From the NCBI RefSeq assembly GCF_019649055.1, contig NW_026570295.1:496001-560000 (forward strand): a stretch of DNA of 64,000 nt. The letters run 5' to 3'. The position numbers and the translations under genes were made by a program. The notes beneath the pieces were generated by a model. It did no database searches. It worked only from the letters and a program-made list of their open reading frames with translations, and was not told the origin of the DNA. This document shows positions 10,991 through 24,221 of this stretch, one piece after another; within the stretch, counting starts at the first letter, position 1; each line of letters begins with the position of its first letter. This stretch comes from Paramacrobiotus metropolitanus. Lineage: Eukaryota; Tardigrada; Eutardigrada; Parachela; Macrobiotidae.

Positions 10991-13900
10991 TTAATTTGGT
11001 GGCTCCGTACTAGGTTTCTTCTGGGGTTGGTGCTTTGCATTCTTTCGATTCAGTTGATTGTTCCCCACCAACACTTTTGTTCTATCCAGTATGGCAAACT
11101 CTTTCCGTCGGCAGAACAGCTCCCGGCATCCTTTCCGAAAGGCACTGCTGACACCGTAATACAGCAGAAAATTGAACGAATAATTGATATTCATGGTCAG
11201 CGATGTGAAGCGCATGAAGAAGGCTTGTGTCGTGTCGGAGACCGGTGGATAACAGAACGGATGGCCGATGAGAATGTTCAGGAGGTTCCACACGAAGGTC
11301 GGGGACTGGGCAATAATGTAGAATACAGCGACTACCAGCAGCATCTGGATGGCGTAGCCGTCTCTGGCGCTGTCCGAGTCACTGCTGGACGAACTGGTCC
11401 GGGCGTGCAGAGCGCGAAACCGCCGCTGGATGAGCATGTGCGCCGCGACCGCCGAGTTCAACGCCAGAATTGTCATAAAACTCGCGATTGGGTGAATAAT
11501 CTATAAATAGAGTGATTTGAAAATACGTTCGTACCTAAGCGATGCCATTGATCGTTTTCCTGCAGACGACGAGTAAGCATGCTCTTCCTAGTTTTCTTCG
11601 TTCAACGTAGTTCACCTGATAAAAATTTGTCAGATTCGCTTACCACAAAGTACTCGTACACTTGGTGCCATTGCATCTTGCTAACCGGCTCCAAGTGACT
11701 GAGAATATTCGGCTGCAAAACATGCAGTTACGGTATAAAGCTGGTTAACCAAAAGATGGCCAACTTGAGGCATGTACCGGACATCGTGGATCATCGTTAT
11801 AGTAGAACCAGTAGTAGTCGTACAATGTGAACAAAGCCGACACCTTCCCCATCAAGAAAATGCTGCAGACGGTCATAATGGTTCTTCGGCGGCTGACAAT
11901 CTGTCCATATTTTAAGGGCACGGCCACGGCTAGGAGACGCTCAATACTGAAGCCAATCAGCAACCTAGAAAGCGAGCGTTTCTATAAGTCTTACAATCAC
12001 TGGTGTAATAGCTACGTTTACAACTTTATATGCATCCCACTGTTACGAGTATGGCTGGTTGAAGTACTGTTTGTATGGACAGTCATAATGTGATGCGGTG
12101 AGAAAGGAACAGTGTGTATGAATCATTCTCGTATTGAACTGTATAAGGACACAATGGAAAGGCGGTAGACAGCAAAAGTGTGGGGATTATCCTATGGAAA
12201 GTGAGTAGAGGAAGTTCAAGGAAGTGGCCTGGAAGTGTTAACCAATTATAAGTGTGTAAAGCGGATTTCAATCTCTCAAAAAACAATCTATGAATAAACC
12301 TGTCTGTCTGGTTTCTATCTTGTCAGTGAGTTTAAGGAGTGTTCTTTCATCTTTCATGTTATGTATCAAAAAATCACTGTTGAATGCTCGAGGGAGAAGA
12401 ACTTCTGATGACTGATTTAGTATCATCTTGCATGGATAGCAGCTCTGGAATATCTTGACTGGAAAGTGGTTTCTGGAATATCTTCTTAGCCTTGATGTTG
12501 TTGCACTATTAGGTTGAATGAGTTTATATAAAGGTCATCGTGGTTAAGGTCGATTGGGTTAAGCGTCACCTTTGAGTTGTTATATATCCATAAAATCATA
12601 GCACCACAAACATCAACTAACACTTATTAGTTGGCCTGCGCTCAAGGTCTGACTCAGACTCTGACCGCTCAAACACTGACTCTGACTACTCAAAGTCTGA
12701 CTCTGACTCCCTTATTACTTACACCACAAATCGCCGGTCTTATAGTATGGCTGCGTGCGGGTAGGATTAATGGCGACCCGCTTATTCCATGGATATTGTA
12801 TCGTACTTGGGTCTTGGGTTGTATCGTATACTGTATCACAGTGCACAGAAATTAATTCTCATAGCCGGTCCTAGGCGGACCGGCGACCCCGGGCTCTAAC
12901 AGCGCCGCTAACTGGACTGCAGCGTTTTGCAGGTGCGCCATTCGTGGTTCTAGCACCTTTGCTTCACTCTGCAGAAGTGACTGCTTGGATGCATTGACTG
13001 AAAACGCAGTGAATTCACGGTGTAGCAATAACGGACCTCATCTGTCTGATGCATTCGGCGTATTGTAGACCGGATCACGAAATTTGCTACTAATCGCTTA
13101 TCATAATTTATAGAAATAAATAGAAATAAAATAGAAAATAAAATTTATAGAATAATATAATATAGAATAATATTTAATAAAATAGAATTTATAGAAATAA
13201 AATTCGTCGGAGTCCCCTTGGGACAGTGTCAAGTACTTACTGCAGCCCCTCGATCAAGTTGCACCAACGAGTCCGATTTACGGAAAGAGTCAAATACGCT
13301 GTTTAAACGCTGCCATTGTTCGACTGGGTGAACGGGATGTTCTACACTGGAAGATAGCGATCGGGGCTGCATGTGGTGCACTTGATCGAGGTGCATAGTA
13401 AATGTACATTTACTGCGTTTCCACTACCCATGTTGTTTCTGTGCTTACCAGTCAGAAGTATTAAGGAATGATTCCGTGACGAATGTCGAAGCCCCAGCAG
13501 CACTTTGGATAAATGATGGGATGAGCTGTGAACCGCCGGTTCCGGCCAGGACATCACCCAGTTGAAGAAACAATTGCCCCCACCTGCACAGTAATATGAC
13601 AGGGTCGCGTGGTAAAATGGCATACGATAAGGTTGCAGTCTATTGTACTGCGCTAAACGAAGTTTTGGTTTACTTTATTAATAGTGTGCACGGTATGTAC
13701 TGTGCTAGTTGTTCGTAATCACGGGATTTTCAACTTATTCCAACAGTAAACAAGAAAATTTCTGGTTTTCCAGTGGTAGTTTTCAAAAGAACATAATTTC
13801 TGGATGGATGATTCTGTTCGGCACCGGTACGCCGTGAATCTCACCGGTAACGAGTGAGGTGTACTAAATATTTATAAACCATAATTAGTACACATAAAAG

Positions 13901-14781
13901 TTTTTAATGGTACATTACTTCTCTGTCACCGCAGTTTCAGTTAAGAAAACAATTCTTACTGTATGTAGTAACAAAAAAGTAGTCCATACTCAGATGATTT
14001 GATTTTGATGCACCTTACTGAAATTTACCTTTTTGGTGAAACGCTGATTTAGTAACTGGTCAAGTTCTGCTGCATTGTGGTTAGCGATGGCATAACTAGC
14101 TGTGCAGAATTTTTGACGACCTTGAGCTAAGCCACACAAGTGCACTAACACTCTAACAGTATTGTCTCTTGCCTTCGTGCATGAACCGTCGCACGACTGC
14201 CGCATCGAACGTTGCCACTAGTGGTGTTTTGCGCTTTTCAAGGTTGCGACTTTGCGGTTTATTTGGTGCCCGGGCTAGCTGCTGGATTTCGAAAAATTTA
14301 TTACTTTCAGTAGGCTTAAAATTTAAATTTTAAAAAAACTATTAAATTTCCCTTGCATATTAATCAAAACAGTCCTATGAAACAACGCTCATTTCACTTA
14401 CATGACTCCCATGTCCGCAACGGCTAAGGCAATCAGATAGACATCAGCGGAGGATTTCTTATTGCGCCGCGACGCATGTTCCCGGCGCATGATAATAATG
14501 TTTAGAATATTTCCTACTGTGCACAGTGCCAACAAAATGGGATACATGACAAAAACCAGGTATTTCACCGGGTGTGCATTCACACTGGTCATGTTTGACG
14601 CGGTGCGGTTGCAAGAGTCCACCTGCAGATCCTGATTCGAGGCGATGATTTGGTCCGGTGACAAGTTGAACGCCTGTGCAATGCGCAAGAATTCATCGCA
14701 TGTTGAAAAGTTGACTTGAAAAACCTCCTTGGTGGAGGTATAGTTTTCTTTAAAATCGTACGCAAGGTCACTGTAATCCAT
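10991..14781 (-). CDS. class A GPCR, FMRFamide/neuropeptide-receptor type (copy A, intact)
   Basis: Five exons: 14402-14781, 13449-13583, 11778-11964, 11644-11712 and 10991-11500; phases agree and give about 426 residues. The N-terminus is extracellular with several N-glycosylation sites (NYT, NFS, NRT, NMT). TM1 has the GN motif (CTVGNILNIII), TM2 has LALAVAD-like (ALAVADMG), TM3 ends in IERLLAVAVPLKYG (replacing DRY), TM5 is IIHPIASFMTILALN, TM6 is IQMLLVVAVFYIIAQSP, and TM7 to helix 8 is NINYSFNFLLYYGVSSAFRK, the form seen in FMRFamide-type receptors. It should signal from the plasma membrane through G proteins; the ligand is unknown. Intron 2 (11965-13448) carries extra DNA absent from copy B. 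Confidence 0.85.
12641..12710. repeat. CTGACT-type microsatellite
   Basis: Degenerate tandem CTCTGACT/CTCAAAGT words lie in GPCR-A intron 2. They belong to a stretch not matched in copy B. Confidence 0.6.
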
Positions 14782-15800
14782 GATTTCGAGGATCGGTTAG
14801 CAAATGTCTGTGACCGAATACTGTGCGCTTTAAATTCAGTTTAAGGTGAGTTGCAAAGCAAGCATTAAAGTCAAAATCTGCAAAAATAATATGGAGTTGG
14901 GTGTTAATTTTACGATTCAATTGTGCCGCGGCCACTTCACATGTTCGTTGACCGGAAGTCGTCTGCGGTGTTTCCGTACCATAGTTCGATCTAGTATACT
15001 AGCCTGAGGATGTTTGGAAAGTCGTATACACAGTCTCACTTACTGTTTTACTGCAATGGCTGTAATGGTTGTGGAAGACTGGCTTTCACACAGTTCTCAT
15101 AGGGTTTTCAACTGTATAAGTAATTCTGTTTCTAGAATTAGAAAGAAGCAACGGATAACCAGGAACTTGCAGGTTGAAGGCATGCTTTCGTGTTGTACGT
15201 ACTACATATGTACCGCGCCTTCGCTGATCAAGCGGTCACTGGTGTACTGTACGTCAAAATAACTAGCTTCAATCTCTGGTAATTTTATCGGTTGTCAAAT
15301 TTTCCCCTTCTTTGACCGGAAATACGAAATTGCTTAATTGTAAGCTAGTAAATAAAGCTATTGTTTCATTTAAAAGCTAGGTTTCTTGGCATTCGGAAAA
15401 GGCGAGAAGCCCGAAGATATTAATGAATAAGAGGTGTTTTTCATAATAACGTACAAATACATATATTATATGATAAAATCATAAAACGAACTCCGGTAAC
15501 TGGGACACAACGATGTGCAGTAATGGTGCTCATGTTACAGCATGTATCGTACCACTACAGAAGTATAGATATTCCTTAATAAAGCTTAATTTAGTCAGCA
15601 ATCAAAAACGAGTGTACAGATCAGGACAAAACTAGTTTTTCAAACGCGTTTTACAGCAAACCTAAGGTTAGTTGATTGAACAAGGAAAAGGCCGATTGTA
15701 AATTCTAGCAGCTAATTGAACATACTTGCATGGTACGTATATGAAAGCAATAAAATAGTAATCCTGCGCAGTCGTATTTGCCGGTCTCAGTGGTTAGCCG
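14782..15800. other. intergenic, no gene seen
   Basis: Upstream of GPCR-A and downstream of the next minus-strand gene. The sequence aligns with copy B (about 29,020-30,290) apart from a B-only insert at about 29,357-29,678; the short open frames are not kept in both copies. Confidence 0.5.
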
Positions 15801-16784
15801 TCAGTGGCTTTGAGGTCTTTGGCGGGTAGACGAGGGACCGGGTGCATTATTAGTTTGCTTTTGGAACTGACCAAGCTTTTTGTTGGAAGTTTGTTGAGTA
15901 TCCTTTTGCTGAACGGATGGTTTACCGCTACTCCCAGCGACCAGAGAGCTAACAGAAGGAGCATTGGCATTCTGGTTGGAAGTTTTTGCGATGGGAGATT
16001 TGTTTGGTGAAGAAGCCTGGTTTCCGGAAGGAGATTTGACATTTTGCTCTGAATTCGGTGAACCGGGCAGCTTGTCGGCACTTGGAAAACGAAACTAATA
16101 GGGAGATGCAAACACACATGACTTCCAGGCGCAGCAAGTGTCGATAAAGGAGTTACAACGGTGACTTACCGTCGAAACCGCAGTTATTGATTCTGCACTC
16201 GTTGTCATAGACAGGCTTTGGTTGGGAGCATTTTGGTTGGGTTTCTTCGGGGCGGCAACTGCGGTCAAAGGAGAAGTCTGATTCCCTGACAGGCCGATGT
16301 CACCAGAAACCGAATTCTGCGAGCTGGGAACGGGGATTTGAATGCGATACTAATAAGGAGAAAGCGAAAACATTTGACTAACGAAATAAAGAGAGCCGAG
16401 GAAATTATTTTGAGCTTTATGCCGGAATAAGGTGACTGCACAGTCTGCACTTACCGTTGTTGCTGCTGTTACTGGTTTCGCTGATTGCGTCACGGGTGAA
16501 CATTTCCCCGTATTGTTAATGCTAGTTACCATGGGCGGATGGGTGCACTGGCAGTACAGGGGGCTCCCGCAGTCATCTGGTCCTTTGCACGGCAATCCGT
16601 CGATACAGACGCCGCTTACACCGTGAGCTGCAAAAATTGCTACATAAAAATGTGAAAGAAAATGATCAGTTGTCTTACTTGTAGTAATTGGGGTTGACGT
16701 TGTGGTATCAAAAGCCGTCGCTGCCGCAATATTTGCACTGAACAGAACTATAAGCGCAAATACATCGGTCAGACGTCCCATCAT
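15801..16784 (-). CDS. secreted Ser/Thr/Gln/Asn-rich protein with a small Cys-rich domain (copy A, intact)
   Basis: Four exons: 16679-16784, 16455-16627, 16170-16349 and 15801-16094; phases 1, 0, 0; about 250 residues. The signal peptide is MMGRLTDVFALIVLFSANIA. Exon 2 holds a compact Cys-rich module (CIDGLPCKGPDDCGSPLYCQ, then C...C) of about 38 residues, like short extracellular six-cysteine modules. The rest is low-complexity and hydrophilic with tracts of Ser, Asn, Gln, Pro and Lys (e.g. NQNAPNQSLSMTTSAES), likely disordered and O-glycosylated. No known family was recognised; a mucus, silk-like or matrix role is only inference. It lies between the GPCR and the LRR-like gene, all on the minus strand. 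Confidence 0.75.
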
Positions 16785-18592
16785 TATCAACAGAGAACTA
16801 CCTAACTGTACTACAATTAGTTAAAAATTTAACTCAGGACTAAAGTTGCTAGCATACCTTGTTTCTTTTTAGTCGTGAGAAGCTTGTTTTTATTCCATTT
16901 TTTTGTCTGCCTAAGCGGTTGTTCTCAGGTGGTTCCTGTAAAATATCTTGCACACTCGAAAAAATTCCAGTATTTGGCTGGGCTGGTAACGCACTAACCA
17001 TGCAAAACTCAACAGATTTTAAGCCTTTCAGAACAGATTTCCCGCAATCGTCCCTGGGAGGATCTTGAATTACTGCTGATAACCTAGCCTAACTAAAAGT
17101 ATCCGGTAGCTTGCGCAGCAAACTGTGATCGGTATTCAGTGAAAATTCACGAAAAAGCACTGACGCAGAGGTACTCGTATTATTCCAATCGCATTTATCA
17201 AAACACTTCAGGACCGCATAACAGGGAACAGGGTATTGTATCACTATATGTATAAAGCGGTATGTGTTTCAAGTCCGATATAACAGGAATATACATATAC
17301 TGCGGCGTGCTGCATTCACGACATAGCAAAGTAAGAAAAGATTTTGTGTTTTATAAAGTAAAAAAGGTGCTCCAAAAATAAAATTTTTTTGTAAAAGTAT
17401 CCTACCATTTTTTCGGTTTAAAAAAATGAAAGTTTCTTAAGAAAATTCAAAATTCATTAGTTCAGAATTAGACAATAGACACTTTGTTTGCTGCCGGAAA
17501 TAAAAAATATTTTTATTTTTAGAGTTTTCTAAAGCACTAGTTAACATTCGAATACACTTCTTCCGATGCCACTGTACGGACCGTTTATTTCCGCAATTAG
17601 CACAGCTGTACTGTTTATTTTCACAGTTAGCGCAGTTGTACAGGTACAGTCTACTTCCTGTGTACTTCCGGAACACTATATTGCTCACAGATGCCTCTAC
17701 ATTTTATGCAATGAAGTGAATAAACTAAGGAAGAACTACTCTAGTGCAGTGTACCACCACATCTGTACACACATATTTAAGTAAGGGATTCGTTAAACAT
17801 TTGTGTTTTAATAAAATCTTGGAAGCACAAAAATGTGTACAATAGGAATTGACTTAAAAATGAAACAATTCGCGATAAAATTTAAACAAAAGTTACTAAA
17901 ACGCTCATACACAGTGATTACACAAAAAGTCTTAATTTGGTACAGCATGTCATGTAGTATTTACAATGTTATTTCTTGTAAAGCTCAGCTTTTCTGCTCA
18001 GTAGAATAATGAACTGTACTTTAATACGTATCACGATACAAGTGCAAGCTAAGTACCAAAACCCCACAATCACCATGATAATAAGTATCATCACCACCTT
18101 GCATGGGTAGTGACCGTCCATTGCGCTTGAAATGAGACTAATAGCATTCCGATATACGTGCAAGCCATGAGTGCACATACGGGAAACCGCAAAATGTATG
18201 CGTTCTTTACACTAATCGCAAAAAATCAGACTGCATCACGAAAACGATAAAGGTATGACCCATCATAAATTTATCACTTCCTACTCGAGTAGTCGTATTC
18301 GCTGAGTCGGTTGTGATACCTAAGTTCACTCATTTAACGACGCAGGGCCTTATGTGCAGAAATCGGCACGAGTACAGTCTGTATACAAGGAAACAAGGAC
18401 AATTCAGAAGCTTTGCGTAACTTGTTCCATATTTTATTGAAACTGCCTTCGCTTATGGCTTCAACGAAACCATGTAACCACTAAATAAAATACAGAAAGG
18501 TTCGCACTACCGATACTGAGACAGGTGATCATATCAGAGCACTAAAGAAATGGGCACACAAGGCTCCCAGTCTGCCGTATAAGTATGTTTTT
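16785..18592. other. intergenic, no gene accepted
   Basis: This 1.8-kb spacer is conserved in copy B (32,260-33,505) at the DNA level. A plus-strand open frame (16859-17068, counterpart 32283-32630) shares part of its reading but lacks a start or splice logic in common, so it was not called. Confidence 0.45.
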
Positions 18593-19521
18593 TCAACACT
18601 CAGTATCATTTATCGAGTATTCTGTTTGATTAAAATTTACAGATGCGGATCCATTGGGGATTCCAACAGCGCAGTCAATCGGCAGAAAAAGGTCTTCTCT
18701 AAACATTTCGCTGTTTGCCCAACTAAACTGGAAAGCGTAGACCTCAAAGGTTTGAACGTGGTCACGCAACAAGGCAGTGTTCTCTTTCCACCAGCGGCGA
18801 AACCAGGCAAAGTCACATCCGCAGTGCAGTCGGAACAGATAGTCTAGGTGGCTTTGCTCGAAAACTGGTGTCGGTACCCAGCGAAATTGTGCATCACGGT
18901 GTTTCTGTATGCCTTTCTCCAACGCCACAATCCGCAGATCAGGTAGATCGCTAAATGCGTCTCTCTCTAACGTACGAATTGTAACATTAGTATAAACAAT
19001 GCTTCGCAGTTTTTTGGATCGTTGGTAATCTTTCCTCCGGACGTCGAGCTCCGTGCAGTCTTGCAAGATATGCTCTAGCGCATTGAAGAAGTCAAATTCA
19101 TATAACATGTACGTCGACCGGACGCTCACACATCCAAAGATTCCGAAACTTACAACCTGATTTCGAATTGACTGCAAATCCACAGCGGTAAGGTGAGATG
19201 CAGCATCCCCAGAAATCCAGATATCGATGGGTCGGGAGTAAAACTTTGTCGACCCTGCCGCCGTCAGTCGCGCATGCTCTGCCATTCCCTCGGGAGTTTC
19301 ACAGCCCACGTCCACTCCTGCAACGCCATCATACCAAGATTGGCAACCGTAGACTGCAGCATTGAGCGGCAGGCAGCCCAAAGAGAATCGTAAATGGCAC
19401 TCTTCAATAGTGCCCTTTACGGTTCCCATTACAGGGAATTTTTCCGGGTCGCCGCTGCTATTTTTGCATCCGGGGTTCCATTTTTCTGGATCTGAAAACA
19501 AGTGAGTCAACTTATAATTAA

Positions 19522-19605
<84 letters not shown>

Positions 19606-21624
19606 GTTGTTCGGTTTTTGCAGTTTTGGGTGAGACGAAAAACATTTGAAAAAGAGGGAATGACATTCGTTGCGCCTCCGCGGGGACTAACGGTTCCTCT
19701 CATCATCTCATGATTCTTTTATGCGAATATCGCTTTTTCCCATAATTTCAAAAAAAATCAACTGAAAGCTTTGCCCGTTTGCGCATTCTTCCATAACTCA
19801 ATCACCTCACTGCCTGTAGCAGTGAAATGGAGCATCATCCCACGTTTGTAACCGGCAAAACCGATCGTCGTAAATTTTGTCAGCTCACTTGTGGTACTGT
19901 ACTCGGACATTTTTATATGCTGTGAAGTGCCCACGTTCCTGCCAGGCTATATTTGCGCAGGTTTTGCCAGCTTACGCGTGGCTTTCCCAAACGGTCTATC
20001 AAACCGCACATTAGTCATCATTCTGGTTTTAAGTAGTGTACGTACTACGTACGTTCTAGTACAAGATGTACAAGTACCACGTGAATCTGGATTATTACCC
20101 GTAGTTCCGGGCCCGGCTAATGCTCGGTAGCAACGGTATTGTCCTTTGTTATTATCAAGTTTATTGTTTCAGCGACTATTTCGTTAGCTGGCTTCCAGCA
20201 GGTTGATGCTAAACTACTTGTTACACCGTCGCGACATACAGGAAATTTATTTAACCTTCTGAAATGCCATTAGTTAGATTTTTACCGTGACTTACATCGC
20301 TCCTCATTGGCTGAAAAAATCGGTTGCGAGTTGTCCATAGTGTTGAATCCAGTGTGGAACGGATTCGTGGCGCAGTCAACCGGCAAGAAAACGCTCTCTT
20401 TAACAAAAACGCCGTTCTCCCATGCACCGTCAGTGGTTCGATATACTTCTCCCTCCGCAGCCTGACGCAATAGTCCGTTCACCTGCCACCAGTCTCGGAA
20501 CCATTCGTACTCGCAACCGCAATGCAGTCGCGCCAGGTATTGTCGGACTCGATCATCAAAAACCCCCATTTCATGGAAAGCACTTTCTAAGGATAACAAT
20601 CGCAACGCCGGAAGATCAGTGAATGTATCCACTTCCAGAAACTGCAAGGTTGTATTCCAAAATTCAATCAGTCTGAGTTTGCTGGATTGCCAGAAATCCG
20701 CTCGTCGCACGTCCAAGTTTCTGCATTGTGCCACTATGAAGTGTAACAGATTCGGCATACGTAATTGCGCCAACTTCTTTGTTGAGCGTGGTGTGATGCA
20801 GTTATTCAAGCCAAAGATAACTGTTTGCTTGCGTACAGGAGAAAGGTTAGCAAAGCTGATGTAAGCACCGTCTTCCAAACTGATTGCGACCGCTTTAATC
20901 GGTGGTTTAGACAAGGCTGTGGCTAACTGTAGGAGCTCTTTTGCGTTGACCTCAGGCTTACACATTATATTTAAACCTTGGTCAAGGGTGCAGTTATTGA
21001 TGGAGTTATCGGTGAAATATCCGCAGTTGGCAGTGAATTGTAGCGCGCACTGATCCTGGGTCATTGGTTCCGTGGAAAACCGCGGAAACGGCACTGAGAA
21101 CTCAAAAGGGTCCATTTGGGCTGCAACGACAAACGGTAAAGTGTACGTGGTCACTAGATCGGCGTGTGCGAAATAATTTAATTAGTTTTGCAGTTTGCAA
21201 CGTCTTCAAGGGTCCAGATAACGACCCGAAATAGTTAGTTTTTGGCGTTGACTGAGGGCATCGGGCATATACCCCTCTTTTTCGCCCGCATATGAGCCAG
21301 CATCCAGGTATGCACAGTAGTTATAATGTCGCTGCAGCGTACGCCAAGGAAGACGTAATAAGATGCGTGTATTGACGGTATTTTAGGGCATACAATTCCA
21401 CCATCTAGTGCTTTTTATATGGATAATGTTAATTATTTATGATTTGTGAACAAAATTTTCGCGCAGCGTAACAAAATATCTTCTAAAAACTGGATTGAAA
21501 CCGTAATTAATATCACAGTGGGTAATTAATATGGCTAAACGTTACCTTCATCGTTGGCAGAACTACAGCGAAATAACTGCACCGCAGCAATAAAGTGCAT
21601 TCCAGCTAATATCGGTTTCTTCAT
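18593..21624 (-). CDS. secreted LRR-like protein with two related modules (copy A)
   Basis: Three exons: 21546-21624 (signal peptide MKKPILAGMHFIAAVQLF), 20296-21120 and 18593-19491. All junctions are phase 1 and the donors are GTAACG and GTAAGT; about 600 residues. Each large exon encodes one module of about 280-300 residues. Both modules share LDVRRxD, a strand-turn LRR-like segment (DTFTDLPALRLLSLE; DAFSDLPDLRIVALE) and a C-terminal cap LHCGCxxxWFRxWW with PxDCA, recalling an LRRCT cap. There is no membrane segment, so the protein is probably secreted. The pair of modules implies an internal duplication older than the segmental one. I do not recognise the exact family. Treating the two large exons as one gene rests on the phase match and on its conservation in copy B. 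Confidence 0.75.
19525..19603. repeat. (AT)n microsatellite
   Basis: About 79 bp of pure AT dinucleotide in intron 2 of the copy A LRR-like gene; copy B lacks it. Confidence 0.97.
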
Positions 21625-22272
21625 TTTGGATGTTCATACGAATATGATTTAAAACAGCAGATTTGATAACCACGAATCCTTTTGCAGTTCCTTGATAATT
21701 ACGGACAGCTTTTGCCAAGCTATGGCTATAACATTTTTCTTTAATGGTAATGGGTGAAATCTTGCTAGGTAGCAAACGATCCCGGATCTCGCCTGCCGGC
21801 GAAATGTTATCCGCGAAATGCTTACTAACTTGCGGATATTGAATTTCGTAACACTTGGCATGTGCCCCATAAGTGTGAATCGCAAGATCCTTACCATCGG
21901 GCACATACTCGTATTAATGTTTACTGCATACTTTCACGTGCAGCTGTCTATAATTTCGCCGTACCGTTCCGATGAAAAAGGTTTTAAAACCCAAAACTGG
22001 TTATGTGGTTTTCAATGATGATGCATTCCGTGTTTCAGGCGAATTACATATATATATTTCTGTAACCATAATTAAAGAGGTGGGTGATTCATTTTGCAGT
22101 TGCACTGTATGTGATCCGATCTTGTCATCTTGACGCTTTCTTCTGAAATGAAGTGGTACGTTAAACCTTCCTGCTCGAGAGTTCCTAATAAAGTATAAGT
22201 AATATAACCAGCATTTTTTATTGGAAAGTTACTGCACATAGTAGCATTATTATTACCTCATTTCCCAGTGCA

Positions 22273-22309
22273 ATGGATTTTGATAACGTGACGTTGAAGG
22301 ATACTGACC
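22273..22309 (+). pseudogene. fragment of GPCR first exon at the copy A edge
   Basis: ATGGATTTTGATAACGTGAC reads MDFDNVTL and matches the start of the GPCR first exon at 38,991-39,139 of copy B, then identity stops. This marks the right edge of copy A. Confidence 0.6.
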
Positions 22310-22481
22310 AGGGCGCCGTCAACTGATAAAAATTCAGAAAATTTTCTTTTTTTGTTTAAAGACACCGTACAGTAACATTAAAGTAAGCATAAACAATTTT
22401 TTTCAACTGCCGTGGTCAACAGGGGGTTGCAAAAACAAAAACCGAACGAATACATTACATAGTGCTCCAAACTGCATATAC

Positions 22482-22703
22482 CTACTTAAATTCTTGTGAA
22501 AATTCCGTACGAAACACAGCGGAAGTAATTGGGCGTTTGCGGGTAGAACGGGTCGGCGGCGCGGCGGCATATGCGAAATCGAAGGTGCAGGTGATGACCT
22601 CACCGGTTCGAGCTTCCGATATCCCCACTTCCACCCGACTGCCCCCATTTATTGCATTGAGTAACAGAACAGTTGCGAAAGCAATTACATCAAAGGCCAC
22701 CAT
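22482..22703 (-). CDS. possible small secreted protein or first exon
   Basis: MVAFDVIAFATVLLLNAING looks like a signal peptide; after it come about 50 residues with one cysteine and a basic patch (RSTRKRP). The frame ends at TAG, and a GTAGGT donor overlaps that stop. It lies in the junction DNA between the two duplicate copies. No family seen. Confidence 0.3.
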   Translation of the reverse strand: MVAFDVIAFATVLLLNAINGGSRVEVGISEARTGEVITCTFDFAYAAAPPTRSTRKRPITSAVFRTEFSQEFK

Positions 22704-22946
22704 GTAGTGTGGGCGGGTGGTAAAAGAAGACCACAAGAGGGGTAAATCAGCGGACTGATAAAATAACAGCTAGTCAGCACGACGGATCAGAACAGAATGC
22801 GCAAAGTAATCGGGCAGTGTGCACGGCCGGCGGCAAGTGTCACACGCGTTCCCAAGGCATGACAAAGGAAGTAGGCCTGTAGGCTGAGCCAACGCGAAAC
22901 AAAACAATACAGGGAATTTGCCACGAATTTAACTTCACTTAGCTAG

Positions 22947-23113
22947 CTAACTGTCCTTTAATGCAGTGCAGTAATCAGTACGAGTATAGCCCTTTTCCCA
23001 ATAAGTTCGTTTGATTTTGGGGGCACTGCTGTAGCCATTGGCCTCCACATGTCTCCAAATGGCATCGACGTAACCGCAGCATGCATGCGGCGGGCAGTGC
23101 AATCGCTGCCGAA
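22947..23113 (-). CDS. possible orphan Cys-rich exon
   Basis: After an acceptor (TTTTGCAG) at 23,114-23,121 the frame reads RQRLHCPPHACCGYVDAIWR, then a Lys/Tyr-rich end with one more cysteine and a stop at 22,947. No matching upstream exon was found, so it may be a relic. Confidence 0.2.
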
Positions 23114-23409
23114 CTGCAAAATTCAAAAATTGTTCGGTTTTGCTGTGCAGTTTTTGACAGTGTGACTCTGCTGCTAGATCGCTCCTGTTTTTTTTTCGTA
23201 AAAAGTTTAAGCGAGACTCGCAAGGTTCTCGGTAATAACTGTAGCACAACGTTATTCTCAAGACCGTAACTGCAACGTTTCAATGTAGTTGCAACCGCTT
23301 AAATTAATGCGGTGTTGAAGCGATGTAATGCGAAACATTTCAATTTGAATACATTTATTTCACCCGCGGTACAACATATTGTCTAATAATTGCAAACGTC
23401 GACATTTCT

Positions 23410-23836
23410 TTATAACATCAAAATTTCATTAAACTTTTCTGCTCCTTCCATCGTTCCAATAACCGATGCTGCGTTGCCGCGCTGTATCCCCAGTGACAAT
23501 CTCTGGCGTAAAACTTCAGGAGAATGGGCTTCGCCTGTGTGTTGCTCTAGTCGTTTCTTCAGTGCTTTGATAATGGCGATAGCGGACGGTCCCCCATTAT
23601 TTGAAAAGCTATCGCTGCGAAGATGTATCTGCCGCATAGGTACAGATAAAGCCGGGACTTCTTTTCTTCCGCTTCCACCGCTGCTGCACCTGCGTCTGCT
23701 GCCGTAGACCCGACGTGGGAAGGCACATTTGAATTGCTTGTTCGGCGCTTCTAGCCATGTTGGTTGGAAAATGGAGGGTCATCACTGCAACAACTGAAGC
23801 AGCTACCAGGATGGAGAAAGCACCCATGCCTGTCAT
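23410..23836 (-). CDS. possible small secreted protein
   Basis: A signal-peptide exon (23690-23836, MTGMGAFSILVAASVVAVMT) can splice over a 61-nt intron (GTGCAG to GCGGCAG) to exon 23410-23628, giving about 121 residues. The mature part is hydrophilic with a Lys/Arg/Glu-rich helix (AIIKALKKRLEQHTGEAH). The intron is short and its acceptor has a weak pyrimidine tract. The DNA lies in copy B but seems deleted from copy A near 10,715. No family recognised. Confidence 0.35.
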
Positions 23837-24221
23837 TGGCTCAGTTTATTCCCTGTTTGAATTATCGCGTAATTTAAGAACGAGTCAGTAAATCGAAGTC
23901 ATTTGGAAGCAGTAGTTCCAACTTCCGATAAATCCATCTGTACAGATAGTACAGTATACAGTCATGCTACGAGTACGCTCATGGCAAGCTGGTCAGAACA
24001 ACTAGCAAGCAGTCACAACATATATATATACTGTAGTAAACTCCGTTGTACTTCTTACGTATCTTCGCGCTTTACGCACCGGGAACGTTTTAAAGGTCAC
24101 CGCCGGTAGCACTGCGTCATCTTGTTCCAAGGCTTCAATTTAGAGACTCTGTAGTTAGTTTCTTTTGAGGCTGATGTCTTGCATTCTTTCGATTCAGCTG
24201 ATTGTTTCCCACCACCACTTT

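Larger units (their letters stand above)
10507..22310. repeat. segmental duplication, copy A
   Basis: This unit starts within the last exon of the MAM gene and ends in the first exon of a plus-strand GPCR. The same gene order recurs in the same orientation at 23,142-39,040. Introns and intergenic DNA also align, so this is a DNA-level tandem duplication rather than a gene family expansion. The 23.1-kb copy opens with the same short MAM last-exon sequence (GTGCAGTTTTTGACA). Confidence 0.9.

Noticed and set aside
10781-11506. 241-codon plus-strand frame over the GPCR last exon
   Set aside because: Antisense shadow of TM5-TM7, which reads as a clear GPCR on the minus strand.
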